Shown: one piece after another, positions 42,005 through 52,352 of the stretch
Layout of the letters: each line of letters opens with the position of its first letter
Position numbering within the stretch: the stretch's first letter is position 1
Assembly (NCBI RefSeq): GCF_020509005.1
Contig: NC_063017.1
Location: forward strand, 2,790,001 to 2,854,000
Reading direction: 5' to 3'
DNA length: 64,000 nt
Source of the DNA: Fulvia fulva
Lineage: Eukaryota; Ascomycota; Dothideomycetes; Mycosphaerellales; Mycosphaerellaceae
Notes under the pieces: model-generated
What the model was told of the DNA's origin: nothing
Database searches by the model: none
Seen by the model: the letters and a program-made list of their open reading frames with translations, nothing else
Made by a program: the position numbers and the translations under genes

Positions 42005-44203
42005 AGAGGAGTGATGGGTGCATGGCGAGGGCACCAGTGGGTGTGGCAGTGTTGACGTGTACTACAACCAGTTCTCACAGTCTGCTCACGACTGCGATGG
42101 TAGTGGCGCGGTTTCAGAGACAGCCAAGAGACTTCAGGTTTGCCGACTGTTTCTCGTTATCACCTGCGAAGCATGCGACAAGGAAATGCGAGCATTGCAG
42201 CTCTGACAATGTCTCCCTCCGTTTCAAAGCCTGGAGGTATCCCCGTTACTACATACAAGGTAGCGTTGTACTCAAGCCTCGTTGTGAGATCTGGAGGCTC
42301 GTGGTGCGCCAACGTAAGCCTCGCTGGTGCTCAACCATCAACATCGAGGCGGAACGTGCGGCAAATGCTCAAGACGGAACCATTAACAACATCTCGGCCT
42401 GCCAAAGCACAAGCGCTCTGGGGTTTCGGCCTGCTGAAGGAAAGTGCTACGAAGCGTGCCGCGGTGGCAGGTTAAACCTGGCGCCTGGCTGTTGTCGTTC
42501 CTGAGGAATGCATTCCGAAGACACTCACACGACTAAAAATAAAGATCACAAAGCTTTGATCTTAACAGTTGTACTGTATGCCACATCAAACCACAAGCTC
42601 TCCATCTCCAGGCTCGTGAGCCCGGCACAATGATGACCCGGCGTTTCTGCTTGTACAGCGGAGTTACGACTGTCTTGCCGTCCTGACTCATGCGGAATTG
42701 GCTGCTACTCGTCCAATAAGGCTGTGGACAAAGAAGAGCAGCAAAAGCTGCAACCGACTTTTGCATGTTGCGAGCGTATCAGAGTCTGACTGGAGCCTGA
42801 CTCTGCGATTTGCAATGCCTTCATTCGCCAACGACCCGCAGCACAGACAGGTCGAAGGTCCACATAGACAGCTATTCGAGCTGGTCATGCCATCTCCTAT
42901 GGCCTCGTCGTGCTCCACTGTCAAGGCAGTGCTGCGCTTTGACCACCTGATCCCCCTAAGTACTTTCAACTTTCGCTCTTCCTCCTTCATTCCTTTCCTC
43001 CACACCAGGCAGCACCGTCCGACACAACACAAAATCACATGACTTTGGTAAGTCCTCCTTCCCCTTTGCCTCAGGCTGACTTCTTCTCTTCAGATCATCG
43101 CCTTCTTGGCAATCAATTCAGGTGATGTCGTCCAATGGTAGGACACTCAGTGGGCCCTAGCTGTCTCATTCTTTTGACATGCTGAGGGCGGCAACCATCC
43201 GCCAGTACCATCCAACTCAGAGATGGAGGTTCAATTCCTTCCCACTCTACGTACTTTTCATCGGCTTGTTGGCGTCGTCGCCGGCATCTGGAGAAGAAGT
43301 CTCCGGATAGGTCGTGGTGGTGGTATGTGGCGATCGTGTCGTCGCGTGAGCTTGTGTCCTCGTCGTATATGACTGGTGTCGACCATTGCGAGTACTGTAC
43401 TCAACATTGCTTTCTTGAGACGTGAAGTGACGCGACACGCTACGCTTGCGTGGCCCGGCCGATCCTGCCCACCGTGCCACGATGTCGTCAGGGACAGGGG
43501 TGTTTCGTGTCCGCCAGCCGGTGTTGCTGCCAAGGTGCTGTTCTTGAGGACACAGCAAGGATGCCGGAGCTATATGTCTAGCGCCCTGCACCATGCTCGC
43601 GTGAAAGATGGCTGAGAATGCTATGTGAGCCCAACTTGCTACCCATTGTTGACGCAGTATCTGCAGCTCAGCGATGCCGATATTGCCCGTTCGTAAGACG
43701 ACTCCGCACTGCTCAGCTTCGCCTCGCAGCCTAAGTGCAGCGCGACCTGAGAGCTGCAAGACAATCCTCAAGCCGGACCATCTCGAGCTTCTCCGCTCCA
43801 TGTGCGTTGAGAAGGTGGTGTGGCAATCAACGCACAGTCCGTATTCCGTAGCAACGAGCAAGGGCGTGGACTCACCGATTGTGACGCTCGTTCTGGTCAA
43901 GTTTCAGCCGATTTCGGTCGTGCCGGTGATGATCCGCTCGATAAGCGATAAGCGACTGTGAATATTGAAGTGCGTCGCGTGCCCACTTGAAGTGAGGCGC
44001 TGTTTGCTGTTGCAGAACGCAAACTACCTCAGATAAAGTCATACGAGCGAGCACAGTAGACTACTTTGCGACGCCCCGCTGGGCTACGACTGCGACACGA
44101 CTTCGACGAGAATCATATTCACCAACAAGAACAGTCTAGCAACTCAAAGCATCTGAGCAACAGACGTACCAATTTCACCCAAGACTGCACCAGTACAACA
44201 GGA
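42005..44203. other. 2.2-kb region without a supported gene
   Basis: Holds the transporter 3' flank and the 5' flank of the membrane-protein gene. A minus-strand frame at 43247-43900 starts only at TTG and is not convincing. A T-arm-like GGAGGTTCAATTCCTTC near 43226 and a D-arm-like GTCCAATGGTAGGAC near 43130 do not fold into a tRNA with a paired acceptor stem. Confidence 0.4.
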
Positions 44204-44629
44204 ATGGCCACCAACCATGCCAACATCAATCTCATAACATCTGGTCTTGGTCTCTTCTGGACGGCCGCCAGCAACACGCTCTTGGTGTACCTCGTCTACC
44301 ACGCATACGTAAACATGCACTTCTTCATGGACTATCTCGTCAGGCCAGTGAGCAGCCGCAAGTACGTCGAATACATGGACCTCACACGAACAGACGACAT
44401 CTGCTTCTTCCTCTGTTCCGGAGCTTTAGCCACCTTCTCTATTTCCGCCATGAGCGTCTGGTACGCCCTGATCGATGTCTTCTGGCCGATGAGGTTCGTC
44501 TTCTGGTTATCGGTCGCACTGTTCTCCGCAGCCACCACTCTTGGTATCGTCTGGGACCTTGGCTTGCTCAGATGGGCAACAAAGGTCGTGCGGGCGTGCC
44601 AGCAGTTTGTCAGGAATGGTGAGAAATGA
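44204..44629 (+). CDS. Small three-span membrane protein, hypothetical
   Basis: A 141-aa frame from ATG 44204 (MATNHANINLITSGLGL); the longer open frame upstream starts at a non-ATG codon and is A/C-rich leader. Hydrophobic segments at about residues 14-38 (LFWTAASNTLLVYLVYHAYV), 66-88 (CFFLCSGALATFSISAMSVW) and 94-118 (VFWLSVALFSAATTLGIVW) flank short loops. A basic tail, TKVVRACQQFVRNGEK, follows. Family unknown. The neat alternation of spans and charged loops supports a real gene; location is probably an internal membrane. Confidence 0.6.
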   Translation: MATNHANINLITSGLGLFWTAASNTLLVYLVYHAYVNMHFFMDYLVRPVSSRKYVEYMDLTRTDDICFFLCSGALATFSISAMSVWYALIDVFWPMRFVFWLSVALFSAATTLGIVWDLGLLRWATKVVRACQQFVRNGEK

Positions 44630-45054
44630 GTTTGGTAGTGAGATCCTGAATGGTTATTCAATGCCATGCGATTGGAGTAAGTCGTTGGCAATAAGCCAGC
44701 ACAGTTGCGGAGGGCTCGCAGAGGACCGAGGGTGTGCTGAGGAGAGATGGGGAGCGTGAGAGAAAGACACGCGACTTGCGAGTCAGGTAAGAACTTGAGC
44801 TGCGCATTCCATTGGTCGACTTCGCAGCGCATACTGACAGCGGCTCAGGACAGCGATATGTCTCTCGTATGATGAGGTATGAGCCACGACCGGAAGATGA
44901 AAGTCTGTATCTACTATAAGATCTAGACAAGCTCGAATGAACACAAGAAACTTACAACACTGTTCCAAAGGCCCAAACTACATCTCTTAGACTATCGGCC
45001 CTCCTTCATGGTCTTCCTTCTGGTCATCCTGCTAGCCATCCTTCTGGCCATCCT
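44630..45054. other. Intergenic, no gene seen
   Basis: About 425 bp with no supported frame. At 45005-45055 the sequence is a degenerate CCTTCTGG/CCATCCTT repeat just beyond the stop of the minus-strand gene. Confidence 0.4.
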
Positions 45055-45586
45055 TCATTGGCTCTTATCATTGGCATTTTTGCCTTCGGCTCCAGCACGC
45101 GCCTTCTCTTGCTGTCGTTCCTTTCTCTCCTGCTTCTGCTGGTAGTACGCATCCTTGCCCATGTCAGCCCAGGCGATCCGGCGCTTCGCAGCAGCAGTGA
45201 GACATGGTGGTGCTGCACTCTGTGTGACTTTGCTCACGGTGTCGGCGATGTCACGCTTCGATGCGCTGCGGAGACGGTCTAGCAAGATGTTATATTTTCC
45301 GAACCGATCGGCGCCCTTGACCTACAAAGAAGCTGTTAGCGACTGACTACGGCGGTCCCTGTCTGGGCGCGCAACTCTTGCATGAGCCTTGATAATCTTC
45401 TCGCGGGGAGCGGTCTCGTAGGCGTTGTTGAGGCGCTTGGCTGCGTTCGCTTTCACTCGCCCCTGCTGCTGCTGCAGTTCTCGTCTTTGCTTCTTGCCGT
45501 CGTAGAATGCCTTTTTTGCCAATGCGTGCGATGTCTGTGCGCCGCTTGGCGGCTTTACTTGGCTTTGCTGGAAGTGGCTGGCTCAT
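45055..45586 (-). pseudogene. KRR/GK-motif basic protein, two-module copy with A6 frameshift
   Basis: Unknown family, called here from internal comparison. Exon 1 is 45586-45376 and starts MSQPLPAKPSKAAKRRTDIA. A 54-bp intron at 45322-45375 (branch GCTAAC, acceptor TTGTAG, weak donor GTTGCG) leads to exon 2 (45321-45055) starting VKGADRFGKYNILLDRLR. Module 1 reads AAKRR...GKKAFYDGKKQRRELQ and module 2 in exon 2 reads AAKRR...MGKDAYYQQKQERKERQ, so the protein repeats one 35-residue motif. The frame breaks in an A6 run (45512-45517 on the plus strand): five A would keep module 1 in frame, as in the other modules. The product would be small, very basic and helical. It is either a decayed gene, a read error or a slippage site. 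A related gene lies at 46.8-47.4 kb. Confidence 0.6.
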
Positions 45587-45867
45587 GGTCGGTGTTGCAG
45601 GGCCTGGGTAGCGGGCACAGTCGAGGATCTCACTACAGTTCCGATGAGAGAGGAAGGTGGATCGTTGTGCAAGTTGATTCTGTCAAGTGTGGCGTCGTTA
45701 CAAGAAGTGCAAAGCTCCAGAGTTCATTCACTGACAAGTGGGTCTCGCAGGCGGGGCTCTGACCCGGGCAGCAGCGGAAACCCTGCATTAGCGGCAAACA
45801 TTGACCATCGGACGCACCAAAGAAATTTCTCCTCCGCTCGCTCTCTCTTTCTTCCTTCCACCTTTGC

Positions 45868-46500
45868 CGATGACTGGTCTGCCGAGAATCTCGAACAACA
45901 ATACTTCCACAGCGTGTAGGCTATGCTACTAGTCACAACCTAGCTTCGGCGAAAGACGAGCGCATGGTATAGACTAAGTGGTACCCCAACCGCCCAAAAC
46001 ACGTGGTCGTCACTCGAGATCTGTTATTCGGCATCACCAGTGTAAGGTATTAATGGTCAACCGCTTCACCATCTTCGCCAATGACTGGCCTGCCGAGAGT
46101 CTCGATCAACCAAGTCGTCCACAGCGTTCATGCACTGTCATTAGCCAAATTAGCTTCTGCGAAAGGCGAGAACGGGGCATCGAGTAAGTGGTACTCCAAC
46201 CAGCGAAAGCACGAAGACGTGAATCGAGACCTGCCATCCGGCGTCGCCAGTGCAAGGCAAGAATGGTTAACAACTTTCCTTCTCTTCTACCACCACCACA
46301 TCTGCTGATAACTGGTATGCTGGGGGTCACGAAGAAGCAAGTTGTCAACAGCGTGGAGGCAATGTTATCAACCAAATTAGCTTCGGCGAAAGGCGAGGAC
46401 GTGGGGTTGAGTAATTGGTACTCCAACCAGCGAAAGCACGAAGACGTAGTTTGAGACCTATCATCCGGCATCACCAGGGCAAGGCAAAAGTGGTCGGCAC
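45868..46500. repeat. Three-copy tandem repeat of about 210 bp
   Basis: Units start near 45868, 46079 and 46305. Landmarks recur in order: TGACTGGTCTGCCGAGAATC (varied), CCACAGCGT, AGCTTCGGCGAAAGGCGAG, AAGTGGTACTCCAACC, CGAAAGCACGAAGACGT, CATCCGGCATCACCAG and GCAAGGCAA. Units 2 and 3 are closest; unit 1 is more diverged. No terminal inverted repeats or target duplications are evident. It lies between the two KRR/GK genes. No conserved reading frame runs through all copies. Confidence 0.8.
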
Positions 46501-46790
46501 ATTCGTTTCATCGTTATTGGCGCACATGCGATGGCATCGGAGAAGAGACTTGATCATGTGAAGATATGTTCCAGTGGGTTATTGAGGCAGCACTCAAACG
46601 CCTAACGCTTCACACAATACAGGTTCACGGAATTATGGCATCGTGACGACCGAGACTGTCTTGATGGATGAGGAGGTCCTGGAACTCATCAAAGTTGGCA
46701 TATAACACGACATCTATTATCTCGACCTTTTGATCACTCGCCGCGAGCCGACACCTCTAGATGTGGTGTTTGACTCTGGGATCGGCGTAT
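46501..46790. other. Intergenic flank between the triplicated repeat and the KRR/GK paralog
   Basis: Unique sequence with no supported gene and no further repeat unit. Confidence 0.4.
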
Positions 46791-47389
46791 TCAATCTATA
46801 TCGAGCATTTTCCATAATGCGGCCCTCTCCTTGTCCCTGCTCACCTCTGGTGTTTGCTGCTCTAGCGGATCAGAACACGTGTGAGACTCTTCATTAGATG
46901 ACTTCACATTCTTACAGTCGGCCGTACGCTGCTGCTTCTGCTCGTCAGTCGCTGTAGCATCTGTGCTGGTTAGTGCATTGATCAAGACCTCCGATGGTTG
47001 CAAGCTTACTCGGGCCTGAATCCACCGTAGACTGCGCGGAGCGCTGCCCAAACACGTCAATGGCTTTGCTCTCGCTGCGAAGCCGATGCTCTTGAATGTT
47101 TTATTTGGTGATGTGATCTGTACCATGGACCTGAGCACAGGCGAGTCAGTGACATTCGACTCATACCAGATCAAGTCTTACTTACTCTGCTCCTCGCAAT
47201 ATCTTGAATGGAAGCAGTCGCTAGGTCATTAGCCAGACGCTTCGTAGACTCGGCCTTGACACGTTCGTGCTCGAGCTGGCGGTCCCTCTTCTCTTGCTTC
47301 GCGACCTCGTATGCAACCTTGCCCATGCTCGTTTTCGCAGCGCGACGCTTGGAACGCTTGCTTCCAGCGATTGGTGATGTGGTGTTCAT
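46791..47389 (-). pseudogene. KRR/GK-motif paralog with in-frame TAA
   Basis: Exons in coding order: 47389-47186, 47130-47010 and 46960-46791; introns of 55 bp (donor GTAAGT, acceptor CTCAG) and 49 bp (branch CACTAAC). Exon 1 begins MNTTSPIAGSKRSKRRAAKT and carries the module SMGKVAYEVAKQEKRDRQLE. Exon 1 ends at codon boundary ARSR, and exon 2 opens VHGTDHITK, stop, NIQEHRLRSESK. This matches VKGADRFGKYNILLDRLRSASK of the neighbouring copy, with the Tyr codon replaced by TAA at 47101-47103. Intron phase and position match the other copy, which shows common descent. All three exons otherwise stay in frame (165 codons including both stops). Either a 77-residue truncated protein is made or the gene is dead. 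Function is unknown. Confidence 0.65.
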
Positions 47390-48563
47390 GGTGTTTTCTG
47401 CATCACATATTGCACGATTACCCGGCGAAGATGCGGCTTGTATGTCAGGCGGACGTAGTTCATCAGAATTGGGCGCGGTAATCGCAGTCACGGGACACTC
47501 GCAGCATTCACTTCGGGTAGACGCGGCAACAGCCGCGCACTGTCTCGGATGACGTGGTCGCGGGAGCTAGTTAAAGCACTTACCAGCAGCGTTTGCTTAA
47601 GAATTTCTCACACATCAAAATTTGTGAGGGTCATCGGCTGGACATCCACGAGCTGAATGCGTTGTCCGCGTGACGGGGCTAGCCATATACTCTTCGGGGG
47701 GAAGGCAGTTCAGCAGATTATGCAATTGCAAAAAAGCTCGTAAGGACGCTTATCGGGAGGTCTCAAGTCGATGACTAGGACATGGTGAGCACAACAGCTG
47801 CGGGCCCAGAGGTTACTATCAAATCAGCATAAGGCGACTGACACCCAGCATTGTGTCTATTACACCCATGCGTACGGCCAGGCTGTCTGCACAAGCTCTC
47901 TCGTGTCGACAGTCTGGCCATGTCGTAAGTGCTTCACCATTCGAGGAGTGATCAAGCGACAGATAACATACCATAGAACAGGCCAGCTTGGTAGCATACA
48001 AGCCATCACAAACGCAAATATGCGGCATCTTTTCATCAACTTCATGCTGTATGCGTGATGTTGGAGAGGAGCAATAACCGCTACACTACTTTACTGAATG
48101 GCGGAGAAGTCGAGGCGAGGCGTCGGCGTCATACAGCAAATGTCTGTCAAAGGACGGCAGACACATCGCAATCGGCGTACGGCACAGGGGGTTCGAAGAC
48201 AGCACGTGTTGACGCCGCATGATTCTGAGCTCAGACACGAGGTGATTCAATGAGCTGATCGACCTGAGAACAATTCGCTCTCGCATTTGAATCCGTCGGG
48301 ACTGTTTTTGCGAAGAGGTACGGACGACTCGGATTTTGGCGGGGCAATCTTCGACTACGGCAGTGAATGAGTTCTACACAGCATGTGACGCGGCGGTCGG
48401 CACATCGGCTTAGGCTTCTCGAACTGTAATTTAATCTCTTGAGTTCTTCGTAACACCTGCTTCCACACAGTTTTGGTCCTCTTCATCAACACTCAAACCC
48501 ACCAGCTCAATCTTGTGGTCGCAACACTCCCTCTCTCGCATCTTCACGATCGCATCAGCAAGC
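47390..48563. other. 1.2-kb intergenic region, no gene seen
   Basis: 5' flank of the paralog and upstream flank of the broken gene at 48.6 kb. Only short, non-ATG or featureless frames are present. Confidence 0.4.
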
Positions 48564-50519
48564 ATGGCTGGCGGCGAGTCTGCCAACCCGTATGCGCTGA
48601 CTGAAGGTGAAATAATAACCGACAGCGAACAGAAGCAGAAGCAGAAGCAGAAGTAACGGAAGGTGCAGAAGAAACAGCGCACTAAGCAGAATGAGAGCAA
48701 TCTACCTCAAGCCAACGCCAGTAGCGCGACACGCTCTTATGGCGATGTTCATCGTCACCATCCCGCTCCTTCTCTACCGTGCATTCTGCATCATCTGAGA
48801 GTTCAGCCCACTTCGAGAAGCACGACAAGTTCCTCAGCGACAATGAGGATCCGAGTCTCATGTCGTCTACTACCATCAACAAGTCCAGTTCCACATCCGG
48901 CGAGAACTCATGGTCGGCCAAGTGAGGATGATAGCCTGAGTGGCGAGTCTTCACCTCGAATGGGTGCCGAGTCATTCAAGCTACTATGCGACGTGAGTGT
49001 CTCGCCTCGTCTGAGTGCGCTCATTCGCGTTGTAATCGCCAACGCCACCACCTTGACCGCACAGAAGATCGAGGAGCAGAGATCTGCCGCAGGCGAATTC
49101 GGCCTGAACCATGTAGCACAAGAGAAGCGCCCACGCAGAAGTCGAGGAAGCTCTCAGGATTCAGCTCCTGCGAGAGGCACTCGAACGAAACCCGGATCAG
49201 TACACTACCGTCGACTGTGACCTGGTGCTATCTGCTTCGCTCTATGGCTATGTTCAGGATGGAGATGAGAACCCTCCCTTGCTGGGCACCAATCCTGGAA
49301 ATATTGTACGAGACACCTTCAAGATCGTCAAGAAGTTTTTGGCCAAGGCCGCAGAGCAGAGAGCAGCGGCATCGATGGCGGAACAGTCACTACCAGAGGC
49401 CACACCGAGAACAGCTTCAAAGCAGCTCACGGCAGTGCAAGCGTCGAAAGCCGAGAAACTGGACAACCGTGCTAAGGATCTTCCATCGGCTGGGAAACTG
49501 CAGACTATCGAGCGTAGACGCTTCATGCGCGCCCTCAAGCGCGGTGCGGCCGCGTTTGAGGATTACCTCGCAGCCAACCCGAATGGCTTCATCCTCTTGA
49601 TAAAAGCAGTTGCAGCGGGCGGAAAAGTCGCGCTGCTCGTGCTCCAAATCGCTAGAGCGAGTGGATGGATAGCAAGTCGGTTGGTTGGAGGCGGCGCTGT
49701 TGGAGTCCGGATCTTCACGCGCGCAGCTTTGGGCTTTCTCCAGCTGCTTCGAGATGTCGCCAATGACCCCGAGCATCTGGAAGCACGACCGGCCCCCGGA
49801 GTTGGCGTCATGATGGACAAGGTCCAGACTCCATCTTGGATTGGGCTTCCTGTTCTCATGAACTCCTACCAGTACGAGATGCAGAGAAAGGATGAGAACC
49901 CTGTGGTGTACGATGGCCCGGAACCGGAGCCAGACATTCGCGCTCCGCTCAGTGACTCGATGCGACGCTACCGAGAGCTGCCGCAGATCCCTCGCCAGCG
50001 CCCGCCGCAGCGCTTCCTCTTCGACAGGACAGTGGATTGCCAAGCCCAGGAGAAGCACGCTGAGTGGGCTCTTGACGACTTCCAGCGCTTCGGAGACGTG
50101 ACGACTACGGTGTACGACCATGTCATCTGCCTCGATATCACAGTTCCGCCCTTCGCTTACCTGTGCAGCGGCGCGGAGGAGATTGTTGATGGTCACATCT
50201 ACCGCGTTCTGCAACCCGGCAATTCGCGCCGCCAGCAGGGCTACCCGTTGCCCCTTGGTTCGCAACAGATCCTCGAAGCACGCCAGCATGAAGAAGAGCG
50301 GATGGAGCGTCTGATAAGTTGCCCCTGCTCTCGCTGCATTCTTCCTGCTTCGTGACCCCAAAGCGGAGCGCTGGACAGAGGAAATACGTCAAGATGCCGA
50401 GTTCGACAAGCTCGAAGAGTTCACGGACAGCACGACTTGGGTATTCGGTGCAGAGAGTATCCTCAAAGTTGACCTAGAGAACGAGCAACTCGAGACCTTG
50501 AAGAGTGGGGTGCTCTAGA
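48564..50519 (+). pseudogene. Unknown gene with a nonsense codon and at least four frame changes
   Basis: The reading starts at ATG 48564 (MAGGESANPYALTEGE). After a KQKQKQK run it meets TAA at 48654-48656, where CAA would continue QRKVQKKQRTKQ. Protein-like sequence then moves between frames: SSESSAHFEKHDKFLSDNED near 48785-48920, back to PSEDDSLSGESSPRMGAESF, then near 49135 to VEEALRIQLLREALERNPDQ. From about 49130 to 50310 one frame stays open for nearly 400 codons, including GGKVALLVLQIARASGWIAS and FDRTVDCQAQEKHAEWALDD. Near 50320 it shifts again to FLLRDPKAERWTEEIRQDAE and ends with TAG 50517-50519. No family is recognised. The frame changes have no plausible introns, so decay is the simplest reading. 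Confidence 0.6.
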
Positions 50520-51527
50520 AGGTGTACTGCTCCTGAGATCTTCGACGCCTCTGGGACAAGTCGGTGCGTCTACACACTACCTACTTTTGCCTGGAGTTTG
50601 GGTTGTCTGCTTTTATTGTGGGCGTTCTGCCCAACTGGCCATCGGAGTTCTTCGACCGTACAGATCTGGTTCAGTCCAGGGCTGGAATACGGAAGTTTGG
50701 CGTTACGAGTTGCTTGGATTGCTGTTGGAACAACGATGGAACCTGCTGGCGTTTGGAAGCATCGAGATACCCTAATTGCTTCGTGTCAATCAACGTAATG
50801 TATGATAATCAACATTAACCACAACTGTGTAACAACTGCAAGGCCTCGCTTCCTAAACCTCGTGCCTCTGTCCTACCATCTGTACACGAACATCGGTTGA
50901 CAGATGTGAAGTGCAGTCAATCTCCCAACATTTCGGCTCCGACATCAAGGCACGCACTGTACACACGCACTGCACACCACCGGGAAGGAGCTACGTAGCA
51001 CGTAACTCGAAGCTCTCCATTGGACAGTGTGCTGGAACCCTCTTAGCCCTTGGTGCAAAGTGGAGTCGCTTTTCTGCAAACATCCGTTAGTATACTGCGC
51101 TCTGAGACCAATCTGTTGCTGCGCGTCACGTTTTGCGAAGCCCTAGTAGTCGTTAATTATCGAGCAGGAAACAGAGGTGCTTCCTGCCCGTTGTAGCGTT
51201 GTGGAGTGAGAGATGACCTGCCCTCACTCTGGTGTGGATCCCGCGAACTGCGTACGGCCGTTAGTTGGTGGTTGGCATTGGCGAATCAGATGGGCGAATT
51301 TCGGCGCTAAGGTTCAGCCGCGAGTGAATCCTTCGGTGGTTGGTTTGCCTAAGGCAGCATATTTTGGTTTCCTCGCACGACTTGCTCGTTGCTTGTATGT
51401 CTTTCTCTTCCTTTCTGTGTTGCAACAATTGTCATCTGTTTTCAGTGTCGGGGCTGCAACTCTTGCCTGATTGATTTCTGCGAGTCATCGGCTGAGGCGC
51501 AACTTAGACCATGTTCTAGACCGGAAC
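50520..51527. other. 1-kb intergenic region, no gene seen
   Basis: Overlapping short frames on the plus strand start at non-ATG or poor contexts and lack family features. No RNA gene is recognised. Confidence 0.4.
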
Positions 51528-51627
51528 GTTGAATGCCAGCTTGGCGGAGGACTGCACTGCTCCAGTCAAACTTGAATCCACGCCCCGTCGCAAGGCTATC
51601 TCAAGCACATCCTCGGGTGATATTCCA

Positions 51628-52106
51628 ATGTTGGTCCCCAACAATGACCCGCCGCCCAAAGAATGGGCCGTTAACCTCACACTCGACAAATCCTCCATCG
51701 GCTCAGACAACGTCCTCAAACTGACCTTCTACTTCATGCTCCTCAGTACCAGCGATGAGCGACCTCTCCGTTACAACTGCACCTTGACCACCATAGAGGA
51801 GAAGGGGAAGTCGGTGGCGGAGGGTACAGCATCTCAATCCCGCCCTTTGATATCGTGCTGATGACCTCAGGCATGGAGTTCCCTTTCATCCCCTCGATCG
51901 TGAATGAAGATGGCTTCACCACCGACCAGATCATGGGGGACCGATGGACTGCTTCGAGGAAAGTGCATGTAGATGCCGGTGAGGGCGAAGAGATCCTCAT
52001 CAAGTTGGAGGATGTGGTGTTGAAGTTGTGGAGGGGGAAGTGTATGGCGAAGGCCAGGATTGAGCAGACGGGAGAGATACTGACCACGAACAATTGGGAG
52101 AAGTGA
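51628..52106 (+). pseudogene. Hypothetical protein with one frameshift
   Basis: The first ATG of the open frame is at 51628 (MLVPNNDPPPKEWAVNLTLD). The frame continues through SDNVLKLTFYFMLLSTSDER and TTIEEKGKS. Near 51807-51815 a run of G and A is followed by a frame change, after which GGGYSISIPPFDIVLMTSGM continues to TGA 52106 (ILTTNNWEK). Without the shift the product would be about 160 aa. The beta-rich text (CTLTTIEE, KVHVDAGEGEEILIKLED) suggests a small all-beta domain, but I recognise no family. A 20-bp GTCGG...ACAG segment is far too short to be an intron. The N-terminus is uncertain. Confidence 0.45.
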
Positions 52107-52352
52107 TTCTGGACTCATGCGGGTCGAGGTTGAGAGGAGTGATGGGACCTGGAAGCTGGGTTTCCTTGCGTTTGGGTCTTTTGGGTGCCAATCCATGGCA
52201 GGCTGTCTCGAGCGGAGACGTGCTCTATCATATACCTCCAGTTGCTGTCATATCCTACATCCTCGTCCATGCCCCCTATCTGTATCTTGACAGTTCCGCT
52301 AAGATCGCCGCTCGCGCCATGCATAAATCAGAGAGGAGTTTCGTCATGTCGT

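Noticed and set aside
43116..43255. tRNA-like elements: D-arm-like GTCCAATGGTAGGAC and T-arm-like GGAGGTTCAATTCCTTC
   Set aside because: No seven-base acceptor stem pairs with the CCACTCT following the T-arm, and the spacing between the arms is too long even with an intron. At best a degenerate tRNA relic; a covariance-model scan would decide.
43247..43900. 217-codon minus-strand frame
   Set aside because: No ATG at its start (TTG), low-complexity Thr/His/Arg end, and splice-site combinations tested around a GTGAGT at 43878 gave no convincing product.
29000..52000. Biosynthetic gene cluster (transporter, oxidoreductase, P450 in the same window)
   Set aside because: No PKS, NRPS, terpene synthase or pathway regulator is present, the P450 is 20 kb away, and unrelated housekeeping genes intervene.
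29000..52000. Explaining all broken frames as sequencing error
   Set aside because: TRA1, SEN2, the scramblase, the ThDP enzyme and other genes are error-free over more than 20 kb of coding sequence, and large internal deletions are not base-calling errors. Single homopolymer cases remain open.
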